A DNA stretch of 64,000 nucleotides from Trileptium ribeirensis (GCA_030248225.1 JASANE010018597.1:1-64000), one strand, 5' to 3'; positions 48,616-59,286 are shown, counted from the stretch's first letter. Numbers and translations: made by a program. Notes: generated by a model not told the origin, from the letters alone.

Positions 48616-48753
48616 TGTTCGCGAACAATCAAATTGTTTATAAACGAAAATTTATCGCTTTTGAATCGAAAAAGGTTACGTTCGCGAACAATCACTGACA
48701 AAGTACAGGGCTTTTTTACTCTGTCAGATTTACATTGGATTTGTTCGCGAACA
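48616..48753. repeat. Three 12-bp palindromes at exact 63-bp spacing
   Basis: TGTTCGCGAACA at 48616-48627, CGTTCGCGAACA at 48679-48690 and TGTTCGCGAACA at 48742-48753. The starts are 63 bp apart in both intervals, while the sequence between them is not repeated. The same palindrome, imperfect, is scattered through the elements at 9586-11855 and 31379-31860, so this stretch is probably a relic or relative of that family. No TIR was identified around it. A DNA-binding-site array is inferred from symmetry and spacing only. Confidence 0.6.
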
Positions 48754-48974
48754 GAGACAGATCCCCTGTGAAAACTTATAATCGTCATAGAACTGTCATT
48801 GACCAATTGCAAATCACCACTTCTAGAGCTAAAAGTGAATTGAATAGCTTTTCTTGCTTGTTCCGTAACAACGGTTATGGATTCGACATCGTGTTTTACA
48901 AAATAGGATTATAAGTGGGCCCAGGTTAAATTTAGTCGCGCATACATTATGTATCGTTTAACGTGGTATATGCA

Positions 48975-49112
48975 GTTGCCCGCTCGCACAGTCGCGCACC
49001 AAACACTTGCCCACCGAGATAGTAAGAAAAATGCTTGACCACCCAACCAGTTGCTTACCTGCACAGTTATCCACTAGCGTAGTTGCCCACTTGGACACGT
49101 GTCTACTCAGAT
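48975..49112. repeat. Degenerate 16-bp minisatellite
   Basis: Units such as GTTGCCCGCTCGCACA, GTCGCGCACCAAACAC, TTGCCCACCGAGATAG, GTTATCCACTAGCGTA and GTTGCCCACTTGGACA follow one another at about 16-bp steps with strong divergence. The array ends about 30 bp left of the large TIR element. The 110-codon frame beginning at 49007 runs across it into the TIR and is not a gene. Confidence 0.6.
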
Positions 49113-49142
49113 ATTTTTCAACCATTTTTGGCTACTCTGAAC

Positions 49143-50092
49143 GTGTACTAGGACCAGTTCTGGCCCTAAGGGATCCCAGATGCACCACGGTTTACTCTAT
49201 GGTGGTGCCCGGACAACCCCGGCTTCCACGACTCCCCGGTGATCTACGCGATGACCTAAGGGAACCGCTTAGCTTAGTAGGCTGCCGGCGGGTTAACCAG
49301 GGTGTTCGGCCTGGCCCCTATAATGGCCCACGTATCTAATGGCATGAAGGTCCCCCGAGGGAGAGTCAACCCTTAAGCCTGCTCACAGGTAATAAGGCTG
49401 ACTCGCCTTTCCCTCACTTTCACCTTGTCCCTTAAGCGGGGTTGTCTGATCCGAGCATGGTTTCCCGTTGGTGTGTCCCTATGTGTTTTGTCCCGTTTCC
49501 AATTTTAGGGCGTTGCACAACGGACCCTGATGCCTAGACTATAAGCGTGCGCAAATCCTAAAAGTCTTAGACGGGCATGTTCCCTAAGTCCTGATTGCTC
49601 ATGATAACACAGAGGGCACTGAGGCGAGGGCCCCAGTCCCTTGAGAGTCAAGATTTTGATTGTTAGAGTTGCAACCTAAGCGACGGGTTGTGCAAGGCGA
49701 CGATTTACTGCGGAAGGGTGGCGGCGGGGGCTTTTCTGATAATACGAGTATAGTACAAAGCATGGAGAGGCTCGCGGATTCGGTCTCGAAGAGGAAACGT
49801 GCGGGAGAACTTGGTCGCTCGGGTGCGGTGTCGTGGGGGTGTTACTCACTGCGATTAAGATTGACCTGCGTTCATAGATCCTCATGGATGCTTACAGAGG
49901 CTGGGAGTGTTCGAAACAACACTACTGTGGCTAGGCAGTTAATCAAGAATTCCGAACTGCTTTAGTAAATTTGACACAGTTTAACTCGTTTACTGTCGAG
50001 CTAAATCTTTCGCACACATTATAAACACCGCCCAATTGGGGCGTACGTTAGGTATTTTACAACATTCATGATATAGCAACAATTTAATCCGG
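49143..50092 (+). repeat. Left terminal inverted repeat of the 7.36-kb element
   Basis: It is conserved best in the outer 270 bp. It ends just before the coding frame, and TATAAAC at 50020-50026, 82 bp upstream of the ATG, lies inside it and could act as a core promoter. A near-palindrome CGCCCAATTGGGGCG follows at about 50030. The 101-codon frame at 49660-49965 lies in the repeat and has no domain. Confidence 0.8.
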
Positions 50093-50107
50093 ATTTCCGA
50101 TCAACTA

Positions 50108-51043
50108 ATGGACATGGTTGCGACGCCGCTGCAAATAAAGGCGAGAGCACGGGCACTGAAAGACGAGCTAGTCGACAATATTACAAGTGCCCGGCTCAAA
50201 CCGCTGCTTGAGCACATCATGCGGCCAATATTGATCCGTAAATTCAGCATTCCCAGCTACGCGCGGATCCTACACCTAACGGGCACTCGACCGCTCTTGG
50301 AGGTAACGACCGATACCTTCTGGGGTGTCGGGCGCACGCTTCAACAACTGCGGCAAGGCGAACCACCCAGGCATTGCCACAATGTCATGGGGCGGCTTTT
50401 GGAGGAGGTGCGTGAGTACCTCACTTCTGGCTACGCTTGCTGGCCACCCGTCATCATTATGGGCGACGCACTTCCGCTGCCGTTGCTGGAGATGGCCAAT
50501 GACAATAAATGGCTGGTCTGCGCATGGCCTGGCACCACGCTAATACGCATGATACAACTCGCCAGCGCTGTCCTAACGCCGCTAACCAAGTGCGTCATCT
50601 TACTTGGAGGCTACCAATACATTTATCGGAAGGCGCAACCGGAGCAGCTCCATGCGACCAACCCTAATGCAGCCTTCAAGAAGATCAAACGCCATCTAGG
50701 GATGCTATCACGGCGGGTACCAACACGCGCACCCATTGTAGTCGCACCGCCGATACCCCGATGGGCCGCGACCAACCAGGATGCAATGTCCTGGACCATC
50801 GAGTTCAAACGAATAGTCGCTAACCATCGGCAACAGCATGACGCATTCCACAATGTATATTTCCCGAACTGGCCAGTCGCTTTTAACGCGGCAGATGCCT
50901 GGGAGCGGGATGAGCCGCATATGGAATGGCAAGAGCGCCCACAGTTCGAGGAACCCATGGTTTCCAGGTATTGCCTACGAAATTTGCGGGAATGGGTTAG
51001 CCAGCTAGTGCGCGATGCTGAGCTCGGCCGCCTAATGCGGTAA
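50108..51043 (+). CDS. Putative NADAR-like / SGNH-like fusion protein, 311 aa
   Basis: A single uninterrupted, GC-rich frame in an AT-rich interior. The ATG is the first after an in-frame TGA at 50069. Residues ~6-105 resemble the C-terminal half of NADAR domains (N-glycosidase family linked to riboflavin-pathway intermediates and ADP-ribose): ALKDEL, IRKFS, LTGTRPLLE, DTFWGVG (69-75) and NVMGRLLEEVREYL (92-105). The N-terminal half of that domain is absent. Residues ~114-275 follow an SGNH-hydrolase order: VIIMGD (block I, Ala where Ser is expected), WPGTTLIRM, VILLGGYQY in place of G-x-N-D, PPIPRW, and DEPHM near the usual D-x-x-H. Catalysis by either domain is therefore doubtful. A poly(A) signal AATAAATAAA lies at 51326. 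The coding call is strong; the family calls come from reading motifs by eye. Confidence 0.7.
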   Translation: MDMVATPLQIKARARALKDELVDNITSARLKPLLEHIMRPILIRKFSIPSYARILHLTGTRPLLEVTTDTFWGVGRTLQQLRQGEPPRHCHNVMGRLLEEVREYLTSGYACWPPVIIMGDALPLPLLEMANDNKWLVCAWPGTTLIRMIQLASAVLTPLTKCVILLGGYQYIYRKAQPEQLHATNPNAAFKKIKRHLGMLSRRVPTRAPIVVAPPIPRWAATNQDAMSWTIEFKRIVANHRQQHDAFHNVYFPNWPVAFNAADAWERDEPHMEWQERPQFEEPMVSRYCLRNLREWVSQLVRDAELGRLMR

Positions 51044-52237
51044 GCGAGCGCGACAAAGGAGGCAACGTGCGGATGGCTAAAGAATTTAACAATTGTGTGC
51101 GAGTATTTACGAGAACTTAAGTAAAGGATAAAAACGGGAAGAGCAAGTAGGGCGAGCGACAGCGAACTGTACGACATAAGTAGGGAGTAATTGACAGTGA
51201 ATAAGCAGTAGGACCACGCAGAGCAAGCAAGGCAATACAAATCCAGCCCACGAAACTGAGTAATAAGGACGGAACAAATCACTCCTGAATGGCCCCACGC
51301 TAGGAAAATTAGTTACGTAAATCAGAATAAATAAAGTATAACTCCAATACAAACCAAAGTACCCAAACGGAAAATCGCGAGTGGTATAAATAGCGGCTAA
51401 ATAACCTGAGTATAATAGCATCTACCACCAAAATTTCAGCGAACTAGGCAAAACCCAATATTAACTTATCCAGTAAAGCTTCGAAATTTCAACAAAATGG
51501 AGACTTCTGGGAATAGGCACCCCGGCGGCCGGACTTTTTCCTAGGGTTTCCTTGAATCTAGGGCATGGGACCAACCCTGTCCAGAACCTTGGAGGTACGT
51601 GCTGAAAAGCTAATAAGTTGCGACTGTATATAAATATTGTTGTGTTATTGCTATATTACGTGCGGCATGGGGCCACATTTTCGGTCCCATTAATGAAAAT
51701 AAATAAATGGTATTTTCGGAAATATATTTTTCAAAGACACCGAATTTTACAAACTATCATAAAATATTATAGGCCATAAGGGAAGACTTCCAAAACCACC
51801 GAAAATAAAGGGAGAAGGGACGCGTTTTTGGTGATAACCAAGCAAATTGATCGTCCTTCTACCCTCGTTTTAGCGAAATTATAGCAAATTTTTAGCACAT
51901 TTTCAACAAGTTCAGGAAATTTATGGAATTTTATTCGGAATTTAGGGAAATTTTAAGCCCAAACGGGTAAATTTTACAAATTTCACGCCCGATCGGGCCA
52001 ATTTCTTCAAAGTCCATACCAATTTTACGTAATTGAAATCAAGGGCTGTACATCATATGGAACTACTCACCAAAATTTTCATTTTGTTTTCATATCTCGA
52101 CAAATTTACTTACTACCATAAGTAAGGAGTCTATAAAATCCAAAAAATTTTAAGAGATGTAACAGCCTGAGTTTTTACGTGAAATCTCAAATATCCAAAA
52201 TTAGGCCATAAGGGCCTCAAATTCTGTGGATAGAGGG
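51044..52237. other. Element interior downstream of the ORF, non-coding
   Basis: It contains the 3' region of the frame with AATAAATAAA (51326-51335), then AT-rich DNA. At 51830-51960 it carries the same degenerate GCGAAATT/GCAAATTTT phrases as the dispersed repeat at 2.7, 25.8 and 47.5 kb, which suggests an insertion into the element or a shared origin. The minus-strand frame 50623-51282 lies mostly antisense to the 311-codon gene and is rejected. Confidence 0.5.
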
Positions 52238-52415
52238 CGATCGGATACCGGTGGAGCGTGATATAGAAATTCATTGATGGATCATTTATCATTGTGTTGA
52301 ATAAAAATAAATATTGTATTTGTATTGATGTGCTATCACGCTCCACCAGCCCGAGGTGCGGGGGTGATTACGCATCAAAATTGAATCAAAATCTCAGGGT
52401 TAGGGTATCCGATCG
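52238..52415. repeat. Nested inverted repeats
   Basis: Two perfect inverted pairs are nested. CGATCGGATACC at 52238-52249 pairs with GGTATCCGATCG at 52404-52415, and GGTGGAGCGTGATA at 52250-52263 pairs with TATCACGCTCCACC at 52334-52347. The two left arms are directly adjacent, while the right arms are 56 bp apart. This could be a small insertion with its flanks or a cruciform-forming control region. Confidence 0.75.
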
Positions 52416-53438
52416 GTCCCAGGGTTGCTATTGTTTATCGCCATCGTTTACATAAAATAGTGTTTATTCTTGTGTGGAGTATCGGCGGTGGAATGCGGTA
52501 CGGATGCGTAATCGAATCGGCCGGGGACAAGGGAAAGGATTTCACGATTCTATTCACAATTTGACTCAACAGATTTTGCAAAATAGGTGCCCCAGGGTCG
52601 TTTCCGGTGTGCATCCGTAAATAATAATGTGTGCTTATTTGATAAGTAGTACAATGTATACTGTATGTAATACCAAGTGTCAGGATGGGTCAGGGCACTG
52701 TGCAGAACCCCACAAAAAGGTGCGGTTTTTGAGTTTTCTTTTCGATGTTTTGGGACCTGGGAAGACCTATCCTGACACGCCGGAAAATGAAACAGTTATT
52801 TTGTTACCATTTTGTTACATGTATGTTTAAGGGACGCTTTGAATATAGGAAGAACGACAAAATCGATCTAGTAGGACGAAAATCTTCATTTCTCAAGGGG
52901 TGTAAGAAAATTCAAATTTTGGGGTTTTTATGTATTGCAAACAAGAAAGGGGATATTGAACTATCATCAGGGACCTGTAAGGCTTCAGAATCATTCGTGC
53001 GGGTCAACCTACTCCCAACCCGTAAGTACTTATAGACCCCCAATCCCGCGTTTAAACTCTCAAACGTTCGGGCCCTAAATCACCACATCTCAAACCAAAA
53101 CTTCCCAATTTTTGGAGCCCCGTACCTTAATTGGGCCCTATAGTAACCATTTCACTGAAAACCGGGGCCACCCGCCCCAACGGAACTCCACGGGATTCCT
53201 ATAACTTAGTCGGGACCCAAAATTTCCCTATCGTGCACGCATTTCTCTGCTCTTAGCGGGTCTCCTAGGGGACTTGCGTTAAATCTAAGTTTCTCATAAG
53301 CAGGCGACCAGCCAGGGCATGGATATGATCCCGCCCCCGGCCGCCTGCTCCTTTTCGTTCCTGAAATATAAAGAAAAAACAACAAAAACTTTAACGATTT
53401 TCAGCGCCTAAAGCGCTTTTATATGTAGGCATTGTCGA

Positions 53439-53466
53439 AAACCTCGCGCCGACCAGCGCGAGGTTT
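53439..53466. repeat. Perfect 11-bp hairpin
   Basis: AAACCTCGCGC (53439-53449) and GCGCGAGGTTT (53456-53466) are perfect inverted repeats around the 6-base spacer CGACCA. Flanking CGAAA and TTTTCG extend the symmetry after a small interruption. It is GC-rich in an AT-rich context and lies mid-element. A structured RNA 3' end or a recombinase/replication site is possible. Confidence 0.7.
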
Positions 53467-54389
53467 AGTTGTTTTCGTCTTTTCTGTCCTGGGCTTAAAT
53501 GTGCCTCGTTAAGGGCCATTAATATTCTTGCTTTTATCATCGTCGGCGACTGGTCAATAGCATATGCTGCACTGAGTTAAGTTGACCATCGGCAACCGCC
53601 AGATATTGTTGTAAACTATGGGGCTTAGTTCGCCGACACGTTTATGCGGCGTTTACGTTATATAACGCCCGCCATCCGTATGAGTTGTACTCGTGCGCTC
53701 ATGACCATACCATCGCCCATGTTCCTCGGACACGCACACGGAACCGCACCAGCACTAGTCTCGTAGACACAATCACCAATCACACTACGCTATAATGTAC
53801 ACTACACACCCCTATATACTAATACAAAAAAGGACGGAAAACCTAGCAACTATATAATTCAAATTACAAACGCTAACCGCTAGCAACCTATAACCCCTAC
53901 CCTCTAACTCTTTACTCATTACATCGCATACACGCGTACAACTGTATAACCACAAAACCACGAAACAACGCATAAAGACATCTACCCATACTACCAACAT
54001 ACAATCTAGCTAAGCTCTAATCTAATGCATTACATCACACATAATATCTAATCTTATGCTATACACTACACAGTATAGCATAGCATACAATACAGTTTTC
54101 TGTACTATACACTATATGGTGTACGGTAGTCTGCAGGCACTACGCTTACACATCTCGCACATGTCATATTTAACGGACGCGGTTATTATACGCGGCGCCC
54201 ACTCTACACCCCTTTTTTGTACATTGTGTTTATCGTTTACGTGTAGTCGCCGTGTGTGTAGATATTGCCAGAGTGCGGCATTGAAGTTGTAAATGGACAT
54301 TCATTAGCCGTAGTTTTCTTGTTAGCATTATAGCCCTTGGCCAAATTTTAAAATTTTACAGTGTAGAGAACTAGGGACAGAATGCGGGG

Positions 54390-54430
54390 TATAAAAGAGG
54401 CTGCCCGATTCCCCGATCGGAGCCAGTCGG
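54390..54430 (+). promoter_or_regulatory. Candidate TATA-type core promoter
   Basis: TATAAAAG at 54390-54397 in GC-rich surroundings, with an initiator-like GCCAGTCGG about 30-35 bp downstream. The first downstream ATG is at 54470 (MFWLCVSS..., 54 codons). It may serve rightward transcription towards the right repeat. The evidence is a motif match only. Confidence 0.35.
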
Positions 54431-55538
54431 AGTTTTGCCTTTAGAATTTGGCGGTTGTCGCCACGCAGCAATGTTTTGGCTTTGCGTTTCTTCTTTGTGT
54501 TATTCGAGCGGGCGTGGTAGTCTTTCGCCATGCCCCCATGGTGGAGGGCTGCACTGGTTTCGGTTTTCTTGCATTCACACAAGGGCTGTCGTTGCGGACG
54601 CTGGAGTGTCGGAAGGATTCTCCGAGCGCCCGTAACGGCCGGACTCCGACAAAATTGAAAAATTCACGAAAATCACATAAATTTACGCCCGCCCGCGCTT
54701 CGACTGGTTCCCCGCTCCTCGGACGCCTTTTCGTTCACAGGTCCGAGGAGTGATCAAAGTTTTAGGGCAGTGATCGAGAGCAAGTTTTTACTTTTAAACA
54801 ATCGGGAGCGAATAAAATTCTTACCAGATTTCTAAGAGTCTCGAGACGGTCGCGATCATCGTCGCGGCGTTATCCTGCTGAGCTTCCAGATGAAATCTAT
54901 AGACGGCAACAAGAACGTCTTGGGACGTGGCCGTTTGCATCCGCGGGGGGCCCGTGTTGTCCCCAATTGTCTGAAATCGCGCAGCAGCGTCGAATCCCCA
55001 TTCGTTCGCTGGTTCTTCTGTCTTTTATTAGAGTACGATGCAAACGACTGCGGACCTGAGCGACAAATTTTAAGAGGCTCCCTAGTCGCGTATAAAATTG
55101 AACGGGGACTGGAGCTGGCGGTGAACTGAGTCGAAAGAGGATCTGGTGAGACGTAGGTTTTCTAACCGTGCAACTACGGGGAAAATCTGGGTCGGCACCA
55201 TCTCCTGGAGCCCTCTGGGAGCGAGTTCGGAATTAGTCGAGCCGTGCGCGTGCCGCTCCAGTCGCTGTCGAGATGGTACAAATTTTAAACTTTCGGTCCT
55301 GTTTTGTCTCGTCGCTCAGATCACTCAGTAGAACAAATCAGCATGGATTAGTAGGCCCACAACAGAGTAGCTGACAGAGGAACGCTACCGGAAACTTTCT
55401 CAAAAAACTTTTCCGCCTTATAAGCATCTCGTTCGGCCCAGCTGAGTCAAAATTTCTAGGGTATCGTGTTCAAAATAGGGCTGTAAAAGTGTTCAAAATG
55501 TGGCAGTAAAAGGCATTTTTGGGTATCTTGCAAGGTAC

Positions 55539-56498
55539 CCGGATTCTAACAATGTTGTAATATAAGTATTGGATATGGATGCTGTGCGCCCCAATTGGGC
55601 GATGTTATTAAAATGTGTTAAATACGAAGAAGGGTATCGACAGTAAAATAGTTGAACCGTGTGCAATTTCTAAAGCAGCTCGAAGCATTTTATCAATAGA
55701 TCAAATTCCCTGGAAAATTTTAGGCTCAATGGAAATTAGATAACAGGCGTGAAGACAAAAGCGGTACAGCCGTGAACCTAAGTCGATCTCAACCAGGATT
55801 GCTCCCTTTAGCCTTGAGCTTGTTCTGGCGCGAGCACCCTCGCCTTCCCCGCTTAGGTTATTGGACCTACTCCCACGTTGCGCCCGCCTAGTAGCCACGT
55901 AAACCTTAACAACCGCGTGGCATCGCTCGCTACCGAGTATCACCCGCTCTAGCACCCAGGTCTGACACCCTTCGCAGCCCAGTCCTTGAACTTCCAATGA
56001 TCATCCGACCCCAAGTCTAGGTACTCAAGGGACTGGGGCCTCCGCCTCAGTGCCCAACATTAAAACCAGTAATCAAATGTTGTCGCTGTCCAAGATGTAA
56101 GACCAGCCGTTTTAATTTAGGATTAAGAACGGGACAATAGTTTATAGAGACACACTAACGGGGGAATCTCGCTAAGGCTACACTAGGATCGGAGAACCCC
56201 GCTTAGGGAATTGAGCGGATTATGAGGGAAAGGCGAGTCAGCCTTATTACCTGTGAGCAGGCTTAGGGGTTGACTCTCCCTCGGGGGACCTTCATACCAT
56301 TAGACACGTGGGCCAATATAGGGGCCAGGCCGAACACCCTGGTAAACCCGCCGGCAGCCTACTAAGCTAAGCGGTTCCCTTAGGTCATCGCGTAGATCAC
56401 CGGGGAGTCGTGGAAGCCGGAGTTGTCCGGGCACCACACGCAAAGGAAGATAGTGGTGCAGCTGGGATCCCTTAGGGCCAGAACTGGTCCTAGTACAC
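55539..56498 (-). repeat. Right terminal inverted repeat of the 7.36-kb element
   Basis: Reverse complement of the left repeat. The outer 270 bp differ from it mainly by a replaced ~15-bp stretch after GGATCCCAGNTGCACCAC and scattered substitutions. The inner part is more diverged. The two antisense frames that look alike in both repeats (49007-49339 plus and 56300-56500 minus) reflect the duplication only. Confidence 0.8.
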
Positions 56499-57318
56499 AA
56501 TTATATATGTATATTACAAATATATATTTAAGCTCAAGAACTATTTAGCGTTTTAAAAACTTTCGAAAAAAATTATCTATAATAGGACAGGCTTTTATTC
56601 CCTTTGGCTCACATTCGCTGAGCTAATTCAACGTTTAGGTTAATTATAACCTGCCATATCCAAGTTTTGTCCAGCCTGGGAACGATAATCTGTAGGTAGG
56701 TAAATTACGTAAATGCTTCGAACCATACCATCGACATTTCTCTATGAAGACACCTGTTCGACAGCCTCTGGGAAGGATCATTTGCTGGTTTCGGGCAATT
56801 AGGGTAATAGCGTAAGTTTTTTGTGGGCACCCTCGCGCAAAACTGTTGTGATAATGTCAATATAAATTGAAATTTCACTATAATAGCCACGTTCTTGCCT
56901 TTAAAACTTACAACATAGTGTGCCGAAGGCATATATAGAAAATGAGCCCATGACAGTAGCGTTTGTATTTTTGTAGTAAATCCTGTCGTAATCTAATTTA
57001 TAATGTTAATAACACCGCAAGGGCACTACCCTCTAAAATCCGCGGTTAAGGATTTTGTAAGCCCGAAAATTTACTGGGTTGATTTCGCAAGATAAAAATG
57101 TTGATGCATTACCTCAACGGACAAGAGTGTACTTGTATTCCAGGATACATATAAATGGCAGTAAATCTCTAAACATTTCCAATCTTAGCAAAGTTTGCGC
57201 TAATTTAGATACATTTCGTCAATACAAAATCATCTGTTTCACGCTGGAGTTTTCTGATATCATTAGCGGCTGTGGTAACTCATTTGACAAACAAGATAAT
57301 TGTTCCATGTTTGTATAA
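56499..57318. other. AT-rich intergenic stretch
   Basis: Nothing recognisable. The 75-codon minus frame at 56705-56932 and the 79-codon plus frame at 57079-57318 have no domain features. Confidence 0.45.
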
Positions 57319-57812
57319 TGCGGCGTTTGTATAATAATGTCCCCACTGTTCGGAACTTTTGTCCCCCTGTAGTCGCGACTCTACCGCATAGACAGTCAGG
57401 GTGACAACCATACTGTAAATCAATTACCTAGGGTGTGCGACACACCCCTAGCTACTACATTTTTCTATGCAGTGTCGTGCACACCTTTAGCTACCAATTT
57501 GACACGAATTAAGTGTAACGGACACCGTCTCTAGCGAATGTGGATTATTAGTCAACTGTGGTGGGTAGTTTTTTAAATTCTCGATGTTGGTATCTAGGCC
57601 ATATGAACGTTGATGAAATAATGCCGCACACTGTCAATAAAACTGCAAGATAACACGGTGTGCTTGACACTGCCGAGAGGTAGCAACACCCCTTTGAAAA
57701 AATTTTTAAAAAAGATGACGTGTCTAAGACACCCTTTTGTCGACAGTGTGCCTGACACTATATGGTGTACATAGGTTCCAAACGTTGGGGACTTTATAAC
57801 GTGAACACCGTA
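57319..57812 (-). mobile_element. 494-bp TIR miniature element, TGCGKCGTTCACG family
   Basis: Left end TGCGGCGTTTGTATAATAATG preceded by TAA; right end reversed TACGGTGTTCACGTTATAA, followed by TCA (imperfect duplication). The interior order is opposite to the copies at 864 and 58782 (GGAACTTTTGTCCCCC near the left, GTACATAGGTTCCAAACG near the right), so it lies in reverse orientation. Confidence 0.8.
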
Positions 57813-58781
57813 TCAACAGTGGCACATGAACAATAGGAATCATAGAAATGTTTACCGTTAATATTTATATAGCTAACCTTATCTAACTTAACTCCTCGTC
57901 CATGAGATATCCAAATTCCAATGGCCATAGTGCTTGAAGTCCTGTAAAAGAACAAGATTAAAGTATTGCTGTAAAGAATATATATACACTTAAACAGGTT
58001 CGAAAATTTTATTGAAGCCCTAGAACCAAGAACATTGGCTAAATATACCCAGTTGTGTTTATGGGAATTATAGCGGACATTTCGTGGCGCTGGCCATATA
58101 ATTTCGTGGTTAGTTACGCACTGTGTCGTACGTTACGGTAGTTAGGATTTTGTCCTTTGCTAACGCGTTGTATTTATTCTTGTGTTCCCATGCATAAAAG
58201 GCTGATAGATAGCATTACAGTTAGGCTATTAAAAATGCTTGGGTTCACAATGATGGACGCAAAAGCGTTCGAGCTGTAACAGGTAATAATCAAGTTACTA
58301 CTGCTACGTACAGAATGACAGTTGTAACACAACCGCTTAAGTATTTAGTGAAATAAAATCGGGAAGGTAATTTCTTCTTACGTGTGATCATAAAATTTTG
58401 TTGGATCTATTTATTTCAATAGCAGCCGTAGAACATGCTCGTTTAAATATATTAGCTACTAATAGTTGCCCCAACTACATACATATCCGCGCAGTTGATT
58501 TCGGCCATCAACAAGTTGATCAGCAAAGTTTATGCTTTAAAGCATTTGAACGAAATTTGGGCTTCGCTTACCTTCTCTGGTGATGACGAGTATTTTACTA
58601 ACTTGAACAAACCCTTTCTGTATATATCTTTAAATAAACTCCTGTTGTTATTGTAAATATGGCCCATGTCTACTTTCGCGGCCGAAGTATAATGCATGCC
58701 ATGCCGTTTTCGGTACACTAAACATAAGTCTTAGTCTAAGCTAAGGTCCTTATATGAGCCATGTACTAAGCGCAAGCCTAA
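57813..58781. other. Intergenic stretch between two miniature elements
   Basis: No coding frame is supported. TATAAGGACC.TAGCTTAG-like phrases at about 58740 (minus) resemble sequence at 36165-36200 and may be another dispersed repeat. Confidence 0.45.
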
Positions 58782-59286
58782 TGCGGCGTTCACGATATAA
58801 TGTCTCCAACGTTTGGAACCTATGTACACTACACAGTGTCAATCACACTGTTGACAACAGGGTGTCTTAGACACCCCATGTTTTTAATAATATATTTCAA
58901 CGGTAGCTAATTACGCGTATTACCACTTCTCGAGATAGTGTTAGGCACACCGTGTCTTCTGGCAGTTTTATTGACAGTGTTCGGAATTATTTGAGCAGTG
59001 TTCATATGGGCTAGATACAAATATCGTAAATTTAGAAAAAACTACACAGGACAGTTGACTAATAAACCGCGTTAGCTACAGTCCATTATAGTTAATTCGC
59101 GCCAAATTGATAGCTAAGGGTGTGTACGACACTGTCAAGAGAAAATGTAGCAGCTAGGAGTGTGTGGTACACCATCGGCAATTGATTTACAGTATGATTG
59201 TCACCCTGACTGTCTATACGGTAGCGTACCGACTACGCTGGGCCAAAAGTTCCAAACCGCGGGGACATTATAACGTGAACGACGCA
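58782..59286 (+). mobile_element. 505-bp TIR miniature element with TAA duplication
   Basis: Left end TGCGGCGTTCACGATATAATG, right end reversed TGCGTCGTTCACGTTATAATG, with TAA at 58779-58781 and 59287-59289. It is the best-preserved copy of the family and defines its ends. No coding frame. The 3-bp TAA duplication supports mobilisation by a PIF/Harbinger-type transposase. Confidence 0.88.

Larger units (their letters stand above)
52416..55538. other. Right interior of the 7.36-kb element, no recognised gene
   Basis: It holds a perfect hairpin at 53439-53466 and a TATA-type promoter candidate at 54390. Frames after it (54448-54753, 54890-55129, 55146-55331) have somewhat raised GC but no known domain and no homology I recognise. 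They could be exons or remnants of the element's own genes. Nothing here shows catalytic motifs of known transposases. Confidence 0.45.
49143..56498. mobile_element. 7.36-kb element with ~950-bp terminal inverted repeats
   Basis: The left end GTGTACTAGGACCAGTTCTG is exactly mirrored at 56498. The first ~270 bp of the two repeats are over 90% identical by eye. Beyond that they diverge but remain alignable (AAGCGGGGTT, GTGTGTCYCTATR, GAGGC.GAGGCCCCAGTCCC, CGCCCAATTGGGGCG, AATCCGG) to 50092 on the left and 55539 on the right. No target duplication is obvious (flanks CTGAAC and AATTAT). The only long intact frame is 50108-51043. No transposase, integrase, polymerase, helicase or reverse transcriptase was recognised in the 5.4-kb interior. 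Long TIRs with cargo fit a large DNA transposon; inverted ends without duplication would also fit a DIRS-like derivative. The superfamily is open. Confidence 0.85.

Noticed and set aside
49007..49339. Frame whose translation (VPGQPRLPRLPGDLRDDL) recurs at 56300-56500
   Set aside because: The similarity is explained by the two terminal inverted repeats; the frames differ at their ends and have no domain.
50623..51282. 219-codon minus-strand frame
   Set aside because: It lies mostly antisense to the 311-codon frame, and its Ser/Arg/Cys-rich composition is what an antisense reading of that gene gives.
49143..56498. Polinton/Maverick assignment
   Set aside because: Long TIRs would fit, but the element is short and no integrase, protease, packaging ATPase, capsid or polymerase B is visible.
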